A stretch of DNA of 45,047 bases from Alphaproteobacteria bacterium (GCA_016869975.1 VGCZ01000043.1:1-45047), one strand, 5' to 3'; positions 30,520 through 39,905 are shown, numbered from the stretch's first letter. Numbers and translations are program-made. The notes: generated by a model not told the origin, from the letters alone.

Positions 30520-33273
30520 ATGGACACCATCGAGACGCCCGAGAAGGACATCCCGCTGCGCTACGACATCCGGCTGCTGGGCCGCATCCTGGGCGACACG
30601 GTGCGCGCGCAGGAAGGCGATCCGGTGTTCGAGCTGGTCGAGCGCATAAGGCGCACCGGCGTGCAGTTCCACCGCGCCGCCGACGAGGCGGCGCGCCAGG
30701 AGCTGCGGGCGATCATGAGCGGCCTGCCGACGGCTGAGGCCATCCGCATCATCCGCGCCTTCGGCTATTTCTCGCACCTCGCCAACATCGCCGAGGACCA
30801 GCACCACATCCGGCGCACGCGGACCTACGCGCTGGCCAAGGCGGCGCCGCGGCCGGGCTCGATCGCCTATGCGCTCGACAGCGCGCGCGCATCGGGCGTG
30901 TCGCGCGAGCGCCTGCTGATGTTCTTTGCCCGCGCGTTGGTAAGCCCGGTGCTGACGGCGCATCCCACCGAGATCCGCCGCAAGAGTTCGATCGACCGCG
31001 AGATGGAGATCGCGCGGCTTCTTGATGAACGCGACCGCATCCAGTTCACGCCCGACGAGCTCACCGCCAACCGCCGCGCACTGCGCCGCGCCGTGCTCAC
31101 CCTGTGGCAGACCAGCATCCTGCGCGGCACGCGGCTGCGGGTGATCGACGAGGTCAACAATGGGCTGGCCTATTACGACCACACCTTCTTCCACGCCCTG
31201 CCGGCGTTCTACGCCGATCTGGAGGATCGGCTCGCCGCCGTGCCGGAGTGGCAGGACGTCAAGGTGCCGTCCTTCCTGCGCATGGGCAGCTGGATGGGCG
31301 GTGATCGCGACGGCAATCCCTACGTCACCGCCGAGGTCACGCGCCAGGCGCTGTCGATGCAGAGCCGCCGTGTGCTGCGCCACTACCTGGAGGAGCTGCA
31401 CAGCCTGGGCGGCGAGCTGTCGCTCGATGGCCGCGTCGTGCGGGTCAGCGAGGCGCTGCAAGCGCTGGCCGAGCGTTCGACCGATCGCGCGCCGGAACGG
31501 CAGCACGAGCCTTATCGCCGCGCCATCGTCGGCGTCTACGCGCGGCTGGCGGCGACGGCGAAGGCGTTCGACGGCATGGAGGCGCCGTATCCGCCCGTCG
31601 GCGAGGCGGCGGCCTACGAATCGGCGGCAGCGCTGCGGGCCGATCTCGACACGATCGGCGAGTCGTTGAGCCAGAACGGCTCGCTCGGCCTGGCGCGCGG
31701 GCGGCTGCGCGGGTTGCGGCGCGCGGTCGACGTCTTCGGCTTCCATCTCGCCGCGCTCGACATCCGCCAGAACTCCGACGTGCACGAGCGCGTCATGGCC
31801 GAGCTGGTCGAGACCGCGGGTGTCTGCGGCGACTACAAGGCGCTCGCCGAACCGGCCCGCACGGCGCTGCTGGTGGGCGAGCTCGCGACCATGCGGCCGT
31901 TGGCGTCGGCCTATCAATCCTATGGCGAGGACACCACCACCGAACTCGACATGCTACGGGTCTGCGCCGACGCGCATCGGCGCTATGGTCCGGCATCGAT
32001 GCCGCATTACGTGATCTCCAAGGCCGACAGCGTGTCAGATATCCTGGAGGTCGCCGTGCTGCTCAAGGAGGTCGGCCTGCTGCGGCCGCGCGAGGGCCGG
32101 CTCGACGTCGACATCGTGCCGCTGTTCGAGACCATCGGCGATCTGCAACGCTGCGGGCCGATCATGGATGAGCTGCTGGGCCTGCCCGCCTATCGCCGCC
32201 TGCTGGCGTCGCGCGGCGATGCTCAAGAGGTGATGCTGGGCTACTCCGATAGCAACAAGGATGGCGGCTACCTGACCTCGACCTGGGAGCTGTACAAGGC
32301 CGAGCTGGTGCTGATCGACGTCTTCAAGCGCCACGGCATCGGCCTGCGCCTGTTCCATGGCCGCGGCGGCTCGGTGGGAAGGGGCGGCGGGCCGAGCTAC
32401 GAGGCGATCCTGGCGCAGCCGCCCGGCGCGGTGCGGGGCGCGATCCGCATCACCGAGCAGGGCGAGGTGATCGCCGGCAAATACTCCAACGCCGAGGTCG
32501 GTCGTCGCAATCTCGAGACCCTGGCCGCCGCGACGCTCGAAGCCAGCCTGCTCGATGCCGATCATGCGCCGCCGCCGGCGGAGTATCTCGACGTGATGGA
32601 GGAATTGTCGGCGCATGCGTTTCGCGCCTATCGCGCGCTGGTCTATGAGACCGAGGGCTTCGATCGTTACTTCCGCGAGTCGACGGTGCTGGGCGAGATC
32701 GCCAACCTCAACATCGGCAGCCGCCCGGCCTCGCGCTCGACCCGCCAGCGCATCGAGGATCTGCGCGCTATCCCCTGGGTGTTCAGCTGGGCGCAGTGCC
32801 GGCTGATGCTGCCGGGCTGGTTCGGCTTCGGCGCTGCGGTCCAAGCGTTCGTCGCGGCGCACGCCGACGGCATGGCGCGGTTGCGCGCGATGCACGCGGC
32901 CTGGCCGTTCTTCCGTACCGTGCTGTCGAACATGGACATGGTGCTGGCCAAGAGCGACATCGCCATCGCCTCGCGCTACGCCGAGCTGGTCACCGACGAG
33001 GCGCTGCGGACGTCGATCTTCAGCCGCGTCCGCGAGGAATGGCGGCGCACCATCGACACGGTCTGCGCCATCACCGGCCAGACGACGCTCCTGGAACGCA
33101 ACCCGCTCCTGGCCCGCTCGATCCGCAACCGCTTCCCCTACATCGATCCGCTCAACCACGTGCAGATCGAGCTGCTCAAACGCCACCGTGCCGGCGACAC
33201 CGACCCCGCCACGGTGCAAGGCATCCACCTCAGCATCAACGGCATCGCCGCGGGGTTGAGGAATAGCGGGTAG
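30520..33273 (+). CDS. ppc: Phosphoenolpyruvate carboxylase
   Basis: A 917-residue PEPC, which makes oxaloacetate from PEP and bicarbonate to refill the TCA cycle. Catalytic regions are present: VLTAHPTE with H148; [30 protein letters not shown] with K580; and [14 protein letters not shown] (H613-G617 region). The C-terminus, usually QNTG or RNTG, is RNSG here. I take the ATG at 30520, with GGAGG 8 bases upstream, over the in-frame GTG at 30505. The length matches bacterial enzymes (about 880-930). It stands alone as a housekeeping gene; the convergent Gfo/Idh gene follows a palindrome at 33285. The upstream region carries a long inverted repeat. Confidence 0.97.
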   Translation: MDTIETPEKDIPLRYDIRLLGRILGDTVRAQEGDPVFELVERIRRTGVQFHRAADEAARQELRAIMSGLPTAEAIRIIRAFGYFSHLANIAEDQHHIRRTRTYALAKAAPRPGSIAYALDSARASGVSRERLLMFFARALVSPVLTAHPTEIRRKSSIDREMEIARLLDERDRIQFTPDELTANRRALRRAVLTLWQTSILRGTRLRVIDEVNNGLAYYDHTFFHALPAFYADLEDRLAAVPEWQDVKVPSFLRMGSWMGGDRDGNPYVTAEVTRQALSMQSRRVLRHYLEELHSLGGELSLDGRVVRVSEALQALAERSTDRAPERQHEPYRRAIVGVYARLAATAKAFDGMEAPYPPVGEAAAYESAAALRADLDTIGESLSQNGSLGLARGRLRGLRRAVDVFGFHLAALDIRQNSDVHERVMAELVETAGVCGDYKALAEPARTALLVGELATMRPLASAYQSYGEDTTTELDMLRVCADAHRRYGPASMPHYVISKADSVSDILEVAVLLKEVGLLRPREGRLDVDIVPLFETIGDLQRCGPIMDELLGLPAYRRLLASRGDAQEVMLGYSDSNKDGGYLTSTWELYKAELVLIDVFKRHGIGLRLFHGRGGSVGRGGGPSYEAILAQPPGAVRGAIRITEQGEVIAGKYSNAEVGRRNLETLAAATLEASLLDADHAPPPAEYLDVMEELSAHAFRAYRALVYETEGFDRYFRESTVLGEIANLNIGSRPASRSTRQRIEDLRAIPWVFSWAQCRLMLPGWFGFGAAVQAFVAAHADGMARLRAMHAAWPFFRTVLSNMDMVLAKSDIAIASRYAELVTDEALRTSIFSRVREEWRRTIDTVCAITGQTTLLERNPLLARSIRNRFPYIDPLNHVQIELLKRHRAGDTDPATVQGIHLSINGIAAGLRNSG

Positions 33274-33284
33274 GTTCTCTTGTT

Positions 33285-33309
33285 CCCCTCTCCCGCAAGG
33301 GGAGAGGGG
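33285..33309. terminator. Palindrome between convergent ppc and Gfo/Idh genes
   Basis: Perfect 10-base arms CCCCTCTCCC (33285-33294) and GGGAGAGGGG (33300-33309) with a GCAAG loop lie 11 bases after the ppc stop and 7 bases before the convergent stop. This is a shortened copy of the main palindrome and a likely shared terminator. Confidence 0.75.
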
Positions 33310-33316
33310 AGGAAGA

Positions 33317-34336
33317 CTATGACCAATCCAGTGTGATCGCGCGTCGCTCGCGGATGGCGCGTTCGATTTCCAGGCAGATCACCTGGCTGGGCAGGGCGGC
33401 TCGGGCGCTCACCAGTGGTGCGCGGCGCGGGACGTCGGTGATCAGACGGCGGAGCTGTTCTTCGAGTTCGTAGACTTCGCCGGACTTTTCGATCGATACG
33501 ATCTCGGCGTCGGTGCTGCCGGCGCGGCGCAACTTGAGCTCGAAGTTGGCGGTCGGTGTACGGTCGCTGGCACCGGTCCATGTGGTGCGGATCGCGCCCT
33601 CGGTGCCGGCGATCTCCGTCACCAGCGAATGCTCGAAGCCGCCCAGGCATTGCGAGAACGAGGCGTAGGCGCCATCGGCGAAGCGCATCGTGCAGATGAA
33701 CGAGTCGTGCATGCCCTGGCCGAGCGGTGAGAGATGGCCGTCGGCCGACAGCTCGACGGGCAGGCCGCTGCCCTGGAAGTAGAGCAGCAGCAGGTCGATG
33801 TAGTGCACCGCCTCCTCGAGGATCCACGAGCCGACCTGGCCGCCGGTGACGCGCCAGTTCGCGGCGCCGCCGCGGAAGGGGCGGCGGAACAGCAGGCTGT
33901 TGGCGGAACGCGGTCTGCCGATCGCGCCTTCGGCGATCAGATCGCGGATGCGGCCCCACTGGCGCGAGGTGTGCAATTGCAGGCCGACGCCGACATAGCG
34001 GTCCGAGCGCTCGGCGGCCTCGACCACGCGCCGGGCGTCGGCCAAGGTCGTGGCCATCGGCTTCTCCAGCAGCACGTGCTTGCCGGCTGCGAGTGCGGCG
34101 ATGGTCATGTCGGCGTGCAGGTGGTTGGGCGTGACAATGTCGATGAGATCGATGCTCGGATCGCGCAGGATCGCATCGTAGTCGCGATGGGCGCGCACGC
34201 CGGGCAGCGCGACGGCGGCCGCGGCCAACTCCTCGTCGCCGCAGACGATGGCGGCGAGCGTCAGCTCGGGAATGCCGGCGATCACCTGCGCATGCACGCG
34301 GCCCCAGGCGCCATATCCGATCAACGCAATGCGCAT
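33317..34336 (-). CDS. Gfo/Idh/MocA family NAD(P)-dependent oxidoreductase
   Basis: A 339-residue two-domain dehydrogenase. The Rossmann motif GYGAWGR starts at residue 7; the family signature EKP is at 91-93 in HVLLEKPMATT; the C-terminal beta-sheet domain includes GGQVGSWILEEAVHYIDLLLLYF, with the H-x-x-D of the catalytic region. Family enzymes oxidise sugars, inositols or related hydroxy compounds, or reduce imines. The ATG at 34336 is 8 bases from the stop of the Rieske gene. An upstream in-frame extension runs into that gene in another frame and is rejected. It is the last gene of the 38430-33317 operon. Confidence 0.92.
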   Translation of the reverse strand: MRIALIGYGAWGRVHAQVIAGIPELTLAAIVCGDEELAAAAVALPGVRAHRDYDAILRDPSIDLIDIVTPNHLHADMTIAALAAGKHVLLEKPMATTLADARRVVEAAERSDRYVGVGLQLHTSRQWGRIRDLIAEGAIGRPRSANSLLFRRPFRGGAANWRVTGGQVGSWILEEAVHYIDLLLLYFQGSGLPVELSADGHLSPLGQGMHDSFICTMRFADGAYASFSQCLGGFEHSLVTEIAGTEGAIRTTWTGASDRTPTANFELKLRRAGSTDAEIVSIEKSGEVYELEEQLRRLITDVPRRAPLVSARAALPSQVICLEIERAIRERRAITLDWS

Positions 34337-34344
34337 GGGGTTCT

Positions 34345-35430
34345 TCAGCCGAGAGCTTGTTGAACGAGCCGATGGAAGTGGTGCACCGCCGCTTCGCCGT
34401 GATGCGGGTTGGCGGGATCGTGGACGATGCGGCCGCGGTCGAAACCCAGCGAGTTCAGCCCACGCTGCACGCTCTCGCAGATCGCCACGTCCTCGGGGCC
34501 GAGCACCTCGCGCTCGTAGGCTTCGCGCGCGGCGTCGGGCGCGGCGCCCGGTGGCGCGAAGCGCTGGAAGCGGCGCAGGGTGTGGCCGACGCCGTCGGGC
34601 AGGATGGTACCGACGACAACCTCGGGCGCGCCGGGCATCACGTTGATCACCGTCGAGGGGAATAGCCACCAGAACAGCGCGCGTTTCTCGCCGGCGTCGT
34701 CGGCGACGGTGTAAGCGGCGTTGTCGGCGCGGCGCAGGGCGCCCTTCTGCGACGACCACAGGCCTTGCACCGTCATGCGGTAGCTCGCCATGTCGACCAG
34801 ATCGCAGAAGGCGGGATGCGCCGGCGCGCAGTGGTAGCATTCGAGGAAGTTATCGACGACGACCTTCCAGTTGGCGGCGATGCGCTTGGGCTCGCCGAAG
34901 GGCCGGGCAGGATAGCCTGACAGCGTCGGCAGCGCGGCGCGCAGATCGGCGTCGAGATCGCCCGCCAGCTCGGCGAGCGGCCTCGCTTCAGGATCGAGAT
35001 TGAAGAAGACGAAGGCGTCGGCCAGCACGTCGATGCGCACCGGCTCGAGGCAGTGGCGGGCGGCGTCGAATTCGGGTTGCCGCTCCAGGCCGCGCGCGCT
35101 CAGCAGGCGGCCGTCGTCGGCATAGGACCAGGCGTGATAGGGGCAGACGATGGTGCGCGTGTTGCCGCGTCCCGCCAGCAGCTCATGCGCACGGTGCCGG
35201 CAGACATTGTGGAAGCCGCGCAGCGCGCCGTCGCGTCCCCGCATGACGACGACGTTCTGATCGAGCAACCGGGCGGTGACGTAGTCGCCGGCGCGGGCGA
35301 CCTCGCTCACGGCGCCGGCGTAGTGCCACGTGCGGAAGAACAGCGCGGTGCGCTCGCGCGCCAGCGCGTCCGGCTCGACATAGAAGCGTCCGGGCAGAGT
35401 GGTGGAGCGGGCCGGATCGTCGGGCAGCAT
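34345..35430 (-). CDS. Rieske-type oxygenase alpha subunit (glycine-betaine/carnitine oxygenase-like)
   Basis: A 361-residue terminal oxygenase. The Rieske 2Fe-2S ligands are C77-x-H79 and C96-x2-H99 (NVCRHRAHE...IVCPYHAW). The mononuclear iron site is H200 and H205 in FLECYHCAPAHPAF plus D314 in PEDVAICESVQRGL. The bridging residue is E197 rather than the aspartate of ring-hydroxylating dioxygenases; with the ICESVQRGL motif this resembles the GbcA/choline/carnitine monooxygenase branch, which act on quaternary or N-methyl amines. That substrate class is an inference. No ferredoxin or flavodoxin-reductase gene lies in the operon, so electrons must come from a reductase encoded elsewhere. The start is 1 base after the preceding stop. 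Confidence 0.93.
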   Translation of the reverse strand: MLPDDPARSTTLPGRFYVEPDALARERTALFFRTWHYAGAVSEVARAGDYVTARLLDQNVVVMRGRDGALRGFHNVCRHRAHELLAGRGNTRTIVCPYHAWSYADDGRLLSARGLERQPEFDAARHCLEPVRIDVLADAFVFFNLDPEARPLAELAGDLDADLRAALPTLSGYPARPFGEPKRIAANWKVVVDNFLECYHCAPAHPAFCDLVDMASYRMTVQGLWSSQKGALRRADNAAYTVADDAGEKRALFWWLFPSTVINVMPGAPEVVVGTILPDGVGHTLRRFQRFAPPGAAPDAAREAYEREVLGPEDVAICESVQRGLNSLGFDRGRIVHDPANPHHGEAAVHHFHRLVQQALG

Positions 35431-35431
35431 C

Positions 35432-36325
35432 TCAGCCGTCTTTCACCGTCACGCCGGCGAGGTGCTCGAAGATCTTCACCACCGCCGCGCCGTCCCGCTT
35501 GTTCAAGCCCTGGGCGCGCGCCATCTGGTAGACCTGCTGCGTGACATTGGCCAGCAGCAGCGGCACGCCCAGGCGCTTGGCGAAGGCGGTCTCCAGCTCC
35601 TGGTCCTTGTAGGAGATGTCGACCGTGCCACCCGGCTCGTAGTCGCCGGCGAGGATGCGCGGCACGCGCAGCTCCCACGCCGCGCTGGCGCCGGTCGAGA
35701 CGCGCACGACCTCGTAGATCGTCTTGGGATCGAGCCCGGCCTTGACGCCCAGCACCAGCGCTTCGGCGACCGCGACGGTATTGACCTGCACCAGCATGTT
35801 GTTGACCAGCTTCATCGCCAGCCCGCTGCCCAGCGGGCCGACATGGAAGGTGCGGTTGCCCATCGCGTTGAACAGGTCCTGGCATCTGGCGACGATCTCC
35901 GCCGCGCCGCCGACGATCACCGACAGCTCGCCTGACTGTGCGCGGCCGGTACCGCCGCTGACCGGCGCGTCGAGCATGGCGACGTCGTGCGCCACCAGCC
36001 GATCGGCGATGCTTTGCGCGGCGAATGGATCGATGGTCGACATGCAGACCACGATGTGGCCGGCCTTGGCGCCACGGATGACGCCATGCGCGCCGATGAT
36101 CACCTGCTCGGCCTGATCGGTGGTCTCAACGATGACGATGGTGCGCTCGACCGCCGCGGCGACGGCTTCAGCCGAGTTCACCACCGCGGCGCCCTTGGCC
36201 TTCAGCGGCGCCGTCTTGCTCGCATCGATGTCGTGCACGACCAGCGCGAAGCCGGCCTTCACCAGGTTCAACGCCATCGGCCCGCCCATGGCGCCCAGTC
36301 CGATGAATCCGACTTTGCCGGCCAT
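35432..36325 (-). CDS. 3-hydroxyisobutyrate dehydrogenase/tartronate semialdehyde reductase family protein
   Basis: A 297-residue beta-hydroxyacid dehydrogenase. NAD(P)-binding GFIGLGAMGGPMALNL (glycines at 9-15) is followed by substrate-binding DAPVSGGTGRAQSGELSVIVGG (119-140) and the catalytic lysine K172 in GSGLAMKLVNN, with the conserved NN following. Family members oxidise 3-hydroxyisobutyrate (valine breakdown), 6-phosphogluconate-like acids or reduce tartronate semialdehyde; I cannot choose. The bkd operon far upstream would produce 3-hydroxyisobutyrate pathway intermediates, but the two are not linked in one operon. It sits between the TIM-barrel isomerase and the Rieske oxygenase genes on the same strand. 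Confidence 0.93.
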   Translation of the reverse strand: MAGKVGFIGLGAMGGPMALNLVKAGFALVVHDIDASKTAPLKAKGAAVVNSAEAVAAAVERTIVIVETTDQAEQVIIGAHGVIRGAKAGHIVVCMSTIDPFAAQSIADRLVAHDVAMLDAPVSGGTGRAQSGELSVIVGGAAEIVARCQDLFNAMGNRTFHVGPLGSGLAMKLVNNMLVQVNTVAVAEALVLGVKAGLDPKTIYEVVRVSTGASAAWELRVPRILAGDYEPGGTVDISYKDQELETAFAKRLGVPLLLANVTQQVYQMARAQGLNKRDGAAVVKIFEHLAGVTVKDG

Positions 36326-36379
36326 GTGTTTGCCTCCCGCTCGTCCCGTCGCGTCTTTCAGGGGACGATGGGCAGCATG

Positions 36380-37252
36380 CTACTGCGCGCCTGCCCGCAC
36401 AACGGAGCGTGTGTCCTCGGCCTCGATGCGCCGCCACAATCCTTCGATCATCGACTTCAGGATCAGCGCGTCCTGCCAGCGGTCCGAGAGCTCGGCGCCG
36501 TCAGGACCGGTGATGGCGTAAGGCGGCGGCCCGAGCTCGCACAGGAACGTCAGCGTGGCGTCCGGCCCGGCACGCTGGCGCCAGGAGCGGATGGCGTATT
36601 CCCACCAGCCCATGAACAGCTCGACCCAGCCCTGATGCTGCGGGAATCCCAACGAGATCTGCACCTGCTCGCGGCTGGCGATGCGGCCGTGGATGCCCCA
36701 GGCGTTGCGCAGCACGCGCCGCATCATGTCGTGGTTCTCCTCGTCGACCGGCCAGGCGAATTCGCGCCCCACCAGGTAGTGCGAGATGTCCGCCGTCAGC
36801 CGCAGGTCGGGAAAGCAGTCGAGGAGTTGCAGCATGAAATGCAGATCAGTCGTCATGCGGTCGCGATGAGTTTCGACGTGCACCGCGATGCCCGACCGCT
36901 CGCTCAGCCGCCGCCAGCCTTCGAGCAGCGGGATGCAGTCCTCGAGCCGTCGTGGCCGCACGTTGGGCTGCAGGTTGACGTGGTCGGCGCCCAGCCGCGC
37001 CACCAGCTCGAGCACCGGCTTCAGATCGTCGACACTGGTCGGATAGCATTGCGCCTGCCAGATCAGGCCGTGCGCGCGCAGGAAATCGGTGACTTCGGTG
37101 GCGAAGGCGGGATCGATGAAGCGCACGCCGGCACCGTCGAAGCCGGCGTCGCGGATCATCTCGAGCTGCGTGCGCAACGGCCATTCGGGCGCGTCGGCGC
37201 GGCGCCGCTCCATCGCCCAAAGCGATTGCAGGACACGAAGTCGCTGTGGCAT
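36380..37252 (-). CDS. Sugar phosphate isomerase/epimerase-like TIM-barrel protein
   Basis: A 290-residue xylose-isomerase-like TIM barrel (AP endonuclease family 2 fold). Likely metal ligands are E127 and H129 (VHVETHRD), D155 and H158 (LTADISHYLVG), H188 region (GIHGRI) and E239 (CELGPPPYAI). Start region: LQLEMIRDAGFDGAGVRF is a typical barrel strand/helix. I choose the ATG at 37252, 5 bases downstream of the stop of a 20-codon ORF; no clear Shine-Dalgarno is present, so translation is probably coupled to that ORF. The upstream extension to 37369 would overlap the LLM gene and is Arg/Gly-rich out-of-frame sequence. The substrate is unknown. Confidence 0.86.
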   Translation of the reverse strand: MPQRLRVLQSLWAMERRRADAPEWPLRTQLEMIRDAGFDGAGVRFIDPAFATEVTDFLRAHGLIWQAQCYPTSVDDLKPVLELVARLGADHVNLQPNVRPRRLEDCIPLLEGWRRLSERSGIAVHVETHRDRMTTDLHFMLQLLDCFPDLRLTADISHYLVGREFAWPVDEENHDMMRRVLRNAWGIHGRIASREQVQISLGFPQHQGWVELFMGWWEYAIRSWRQRAGPDATLTFLCELGPPPYAITGPDGAELSDRWQDALILKSMIEGLWRRIEAEDTRSVVRAGAQ

Positions 37253-37257
37253 TGGCG

Positions 37258-37320
37258 TTACGCCGCCGCCATGATCACGCCGTCGCGCTTGGGGGCGCGC
37301 GTATCCCGCTCGCCGATCAT
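37258..37320 (-). CDS. 20-residue ORF between LLM and isomerase genes (possible translational coupler)
   Basis: An ATG at 37320 opens a frame reading MIGERDTRAPKRDGVIMAAA and stopping at TAA (37260-37258). The LLM gene stop TAA is followed directly by GGAG, which sits about 8 bases before this ATG, and the stop lies 5 bases before the isomerase ATG. This spacing looks like deliberate coupling in an otherwise tight operon. It may be a functional small protein, a leader/coupler with an unimportant product, or chance. I do not recognise the peptide. Confidence 0.4.
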   Translation of the reverse strand: MIGERDTRAPKRDGVIMAAA

Positions 37321-37332
37321 CGCACCGTCTCC

Positions 37333-38430
37333 TTACTCCGCCGCCTGCGCCACCGTCGCCGTCTTCCACGACTTCACCACCGGCAGCACTTCCTTGGCGA
37401 AGAGCTTGAGGCCACGCTCGGAGACCTCCATCGGCGTGCCGCCAAAGCGGAAGGCAACGTTCATCTCGAAATCGCCGACGACCTTCCGCCGCGCCTCCAG
37501 CCCGCGCAGGATCTTGTCGGGCGTGCCCCAGCTCGCGGCCTGCATGAAGCCGTTGACTGCGCCCTCGAGGCCGCCAGCCTTGCGCGCGAGATCGGCCTTC
37601 TGCTGGTAGGAATCGTAGCCCTTCACCGTCTTGAAGTGCTCGCCGAGGAATTCGTAGTGGTGGAAATTGCTCTCGACGAACTTGCCCTGGTACTTGCGCG
37701 CCTCCTCCTCGGTTTCGGCGAGGTTGGTGCCGCAGACGACGAACTCGGTGAGCATCACGGTGGGCGGCGTGGTGCCATGGTACTTGCGATGCAACTCGCG
37801 GCCGCGCTCGATCATTGGCACGCGCATCTCCCAGGGCCGGTCGGCGAACATCACGATATGCGCACCGAGCTTGGCGGCGGAATCGATCGAGTCCTCGCTG
37901 GAGGCCACGGCGTAGATGCGGCCGTCGAAGGAGTGCTGCGGGCGCGGGCGGATTTCGATGCGAGGCTGCTTGTAGAACGGGCCATCGCCTTCGATGAAGC
38001 CGGTCTTCAGCGCCTTGATGATCATCGGCGCGGCCTCATCGAAACGCCCGCGTGACTCGTCCATGCTCAGGCGGAAGGCGGCGAATTCGCGCCGCGCCAG
38101 GCCGCGACCCATGCCGAAGCGCAGCCGGCCCTTGCTCAGCATGTCGAGCACGGCGGCGTTCTCGGCCACGCGCAGCGGGTCGTGCCAGGGCAGGATCACG
38201 GCGGCGGTGCCGACATCGATGTTCGGGCAGAGCGCCGTCAGGTAGGTCATCAGCGCCAGGTTGTCGGGCACGAAGGAATAGTCGTTGAAGTGATGCTCGG
38301 CCGACCACAGGCAGTCGAAGCCCAGGTCGTGCGCCAGCCGCGCCAGCCTGATCTCCTCGTCCCAGACGCGCTTGTCGGAGCAGTTCTCCCAGCCATAGCT
38401 GGCGAACACCATCATCATGCCGACGTCCAT
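37333..38430 (-). CDS. LLM-class flavin-dependent oxidoreductase
   Basis: A 365-residue bacterial-luciferase-superfamily enzyme, distinct from the NtaA-like protein at 2288. Family features: ARLAHDLGFDCLWSAEHHFNDY (including the conserved HH), IDVGTAAVILPWHDPLRVAENAAVLDMLSKGRLRFGMGRGL, and KLGAHIVMF near mid-protein. The ATG at 38430 has GGAGG about 6 bases upstream and is preferred over the in-frame extension to 38484. It is the first gene of the minus-strand operon that continues with an isomerase, a beta-hydroxyacid dehydrogenase, a Rieske oxygenase and a Gfo/Idh enzyme. It would need reduced flavin from an external reductase. Its substrate is unknown. Confidence 0.93.
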   Translation of the reverse strand: MDVGMMMVFASYGWENCSDKRVWDEEIRLARLAHDLGFDCLWSAEHHFNDYSFVPDNLALMTYLTALCPNIDVGTAAVILPWHDPLRVAENAAVLDMLSKGRLRFGMGRGLARREFAAFRLSMDESRGRFDEAAPMIIKALKTGFIEGDGPFYKQPRIEIRPRPQHSFDGRIYAVASSEDSIDSAAKLGAHIVMFADRPWEMRVPMIERGRELHRKYHGTTPPTVMLTEFVVCGTNLAETEEEARKYQGKFVESNFHHYEFLGEHFKTVKGYDSYQQKADLARKAGGLEGAVNGFMQAASWGTPDKILRGLEARRKVVGDFEMNVAFRFGGTPMEVSERGLKLFAKEVLPVVKSWKTATVAQAAE

Positions 38431-38534
38431 GATTTCCTCCCTGACGTTCCTCGTATTGGAGCGATAGTGCCAGCGCCGGCGCAAGAGTCGAGGCCGGTGG
38501 CGACATGGCTGGGGTTTACGCTAGACAGGGCCGT

Positions 38535-38560
38535 TACCTTCGCCCTCCGGAGGGAAGGTA
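38535..38560. repeat. Palindrome upstream of the capA-like gene
   Basis: Arms TACCTT (38535-38540) with CCCTCC (38543-38548) pair with GGAGGG (38549-38554) and AAGGTA (38555-38560), with a two-base CG bulge. It lies in the 152-base divergent gap, 22 bases before the capA-like ATG, and so within its likely leader. Confidence 0.65.
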
Positions 38561-38582
38561 GAGCAAGGGAGAGAGCAAACGC

Positions 38583-39905
38583 ATGAAAACAGAGTCCTCT
38601 CCCGCCGCGCTGCGGCTGCTGCTCACCGGCGACAGCATCCTGCAACGCCGGCTGCGGAGCCGCGACGACGGCGTCATCAGTCCGCTGTTCGATCGCGTGC
38701 GCGCCGCCGACGTGGCCTTCACCAACCTGGAGGTGCTGGCCAACGACTATCGCGGCGATCCGGTGCTGGAGAGCGGCGGCTCGCATTTCGGCGCGCCGGC
38801 CTGGGTGCTCGACGAGCTCAGCGACGCGGGCATCGACCTGTTCGCCACCGCCACCAACCACAGTCTCGACTACGGCGTATCGGGCCTGCTGCATACCTTG
38901 GCGGCGATGGAGACACGCGGGCTTTCCTTCGCCGGCACCGGCCGGAACCTCGAGGATGCGCGGCGGCCAGTCTATCACACCCATCCGCATGGCACCGTGG
39001 CGATGATCTCCTGCGCCTCGTCCTTCGCCAAAGGCCAGGAGGCGTCGGCCCAGCGGCCGGATCTGCCGGGCCGGCCCGGCCTCAATCCGCTGCGCTTCGA
39101 GACGGTACACGAGGTCACGCCACCGCAGCTCGATGCGTTGCGCGAGATCGCCGAGCAGCTCGGGCTGGAGGCCGAGCGCCAGCAGAAGATCAAGATGGGC
39201 TTCGCCTTCGCGCCGTCCGATCCGACGCTGTTTCCGTTGGGTGCGATGAACTTCCGCGCCGCCAATCGCGCGGCGGTGCGCATGACGGCGAACCGCAAGG
39301 ACATCGACGGCATGACGCGCTGGATCCTGGAGGCGCGCGGCCTGTCCGACGTGGTGCTGGTCAGCCTGCACGCGCACGAGCAGGCCGAGAGCAAGGAGAT
39401 CCCGGCCGAGTTCATCCCGGTCTTCGCGCGCGAGATGATCGACGCCGGCGCCGATCTCGTCGTCGGGCACGGACCGCATCTGCTGCGCGGCCTGGAACTG
39501 TATAAGGGCAAGCCGATCTTCTATTCCCTGGGCAATTTCATCGGCCAGAACGAGCTGGTGCCGAAGATACCGGCCGACGGCTACGAACGCTTCCGTGCCG
39601 ATCCCGATCTCACGCCGGGGCAGGTCTATCAGAAGCGGGTCAAGAACGATGAGGTCGGCTTCCCCTCGGACCAACGCTACTGGGAGTCGGTGGTGCCCGT
39701 ACTCACCTACGAGGGCGGCGCACTGACAGGCATCGAGCTGATCCCGATCAGCCTCGGCTGGAAGGAAGCCCGCCACAAACGCGGCCGGCCGCGTCTGGCC
39801 GAGGGCGAGGACGGACGCACGATCCTCGAACGCTTCGCCGCGCTGTCGAAGCCCTTCGGCACGACGCTCGAGATCGGCTCACAATCGGCGACCGTCACGC
39901 TTTGA
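38583..39905 (+). CDS. CapA family protein (metallophosphatase-like, poly-gamma-glutamate CapA type)
   Basis: A 440-residue protein with the CapA/calcineurin-like fold. Landmarks: LRLLLTGDSILQRRL (metal-binding D17), VAFTNLEVLAND (N48-L-E), LFATATNHSLDYGVSGL (N92-H93), HAHEQAES and LVVGHGPHLLRGLELYKGKPIFYSLGNFIGQ near the C-terminus. No signal peptide or membrane anchor is seen, unlike cell-envelope CapA proteins, so it is probably cytoplasmic. The related CapB, CapC or PgsE genes are absent, so a role in capsule synthesis is doubtful; relatives in catabolic clusters are uncharacterised. AGGGAGAG lies 8 bases before the ATG. It is convergent with the deacylase gene through a 15-base-arm palindrome. 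Confidence 0.87.
   Translation: MKTESSPAALRLLLTGDSILQRRLRSRDDGVISPLFDRVRAADVAFTNLEVLANDYRGDPVLESGGSHFGAPAWVLDELSDAGIDLFATATNHSLDYGVSGLLHTLAAMETRGLSFAGTGRNLEDARRPVYHTHPHGTVAMISCASSFAKGQEASAQRPDLPGRPGLNPLRFETVHEVTPPQLDALREIAEQLGLEAERQQKIKMGFAFAPSDPTLFPLGAMNFRAANRAAVRMTANRKDIDGMTRWILEARGLSDVVLVSLHAHEQAESKEIPAEFIPVFAREMIDAGADLVVGHGPHLLRGLELYKGKPIFYSLGNFIGQNELVPKIPADGYERFRADPDLTPGQVYQKRVKNDEVGFPSDQRYWESVVPVLTYEGGALTGIELIPISLGWKEARHKRGRPRLAEGEDGRTILERFAALSKPFGTTLEIGSQSATVTL

Noticed and set aside
38583-39905. Poly-gamma-glutamate capsule gene
   Set aside because: No capB/capC partners, no membrane anchor and no signal peptide; only the CapA fold is supported.
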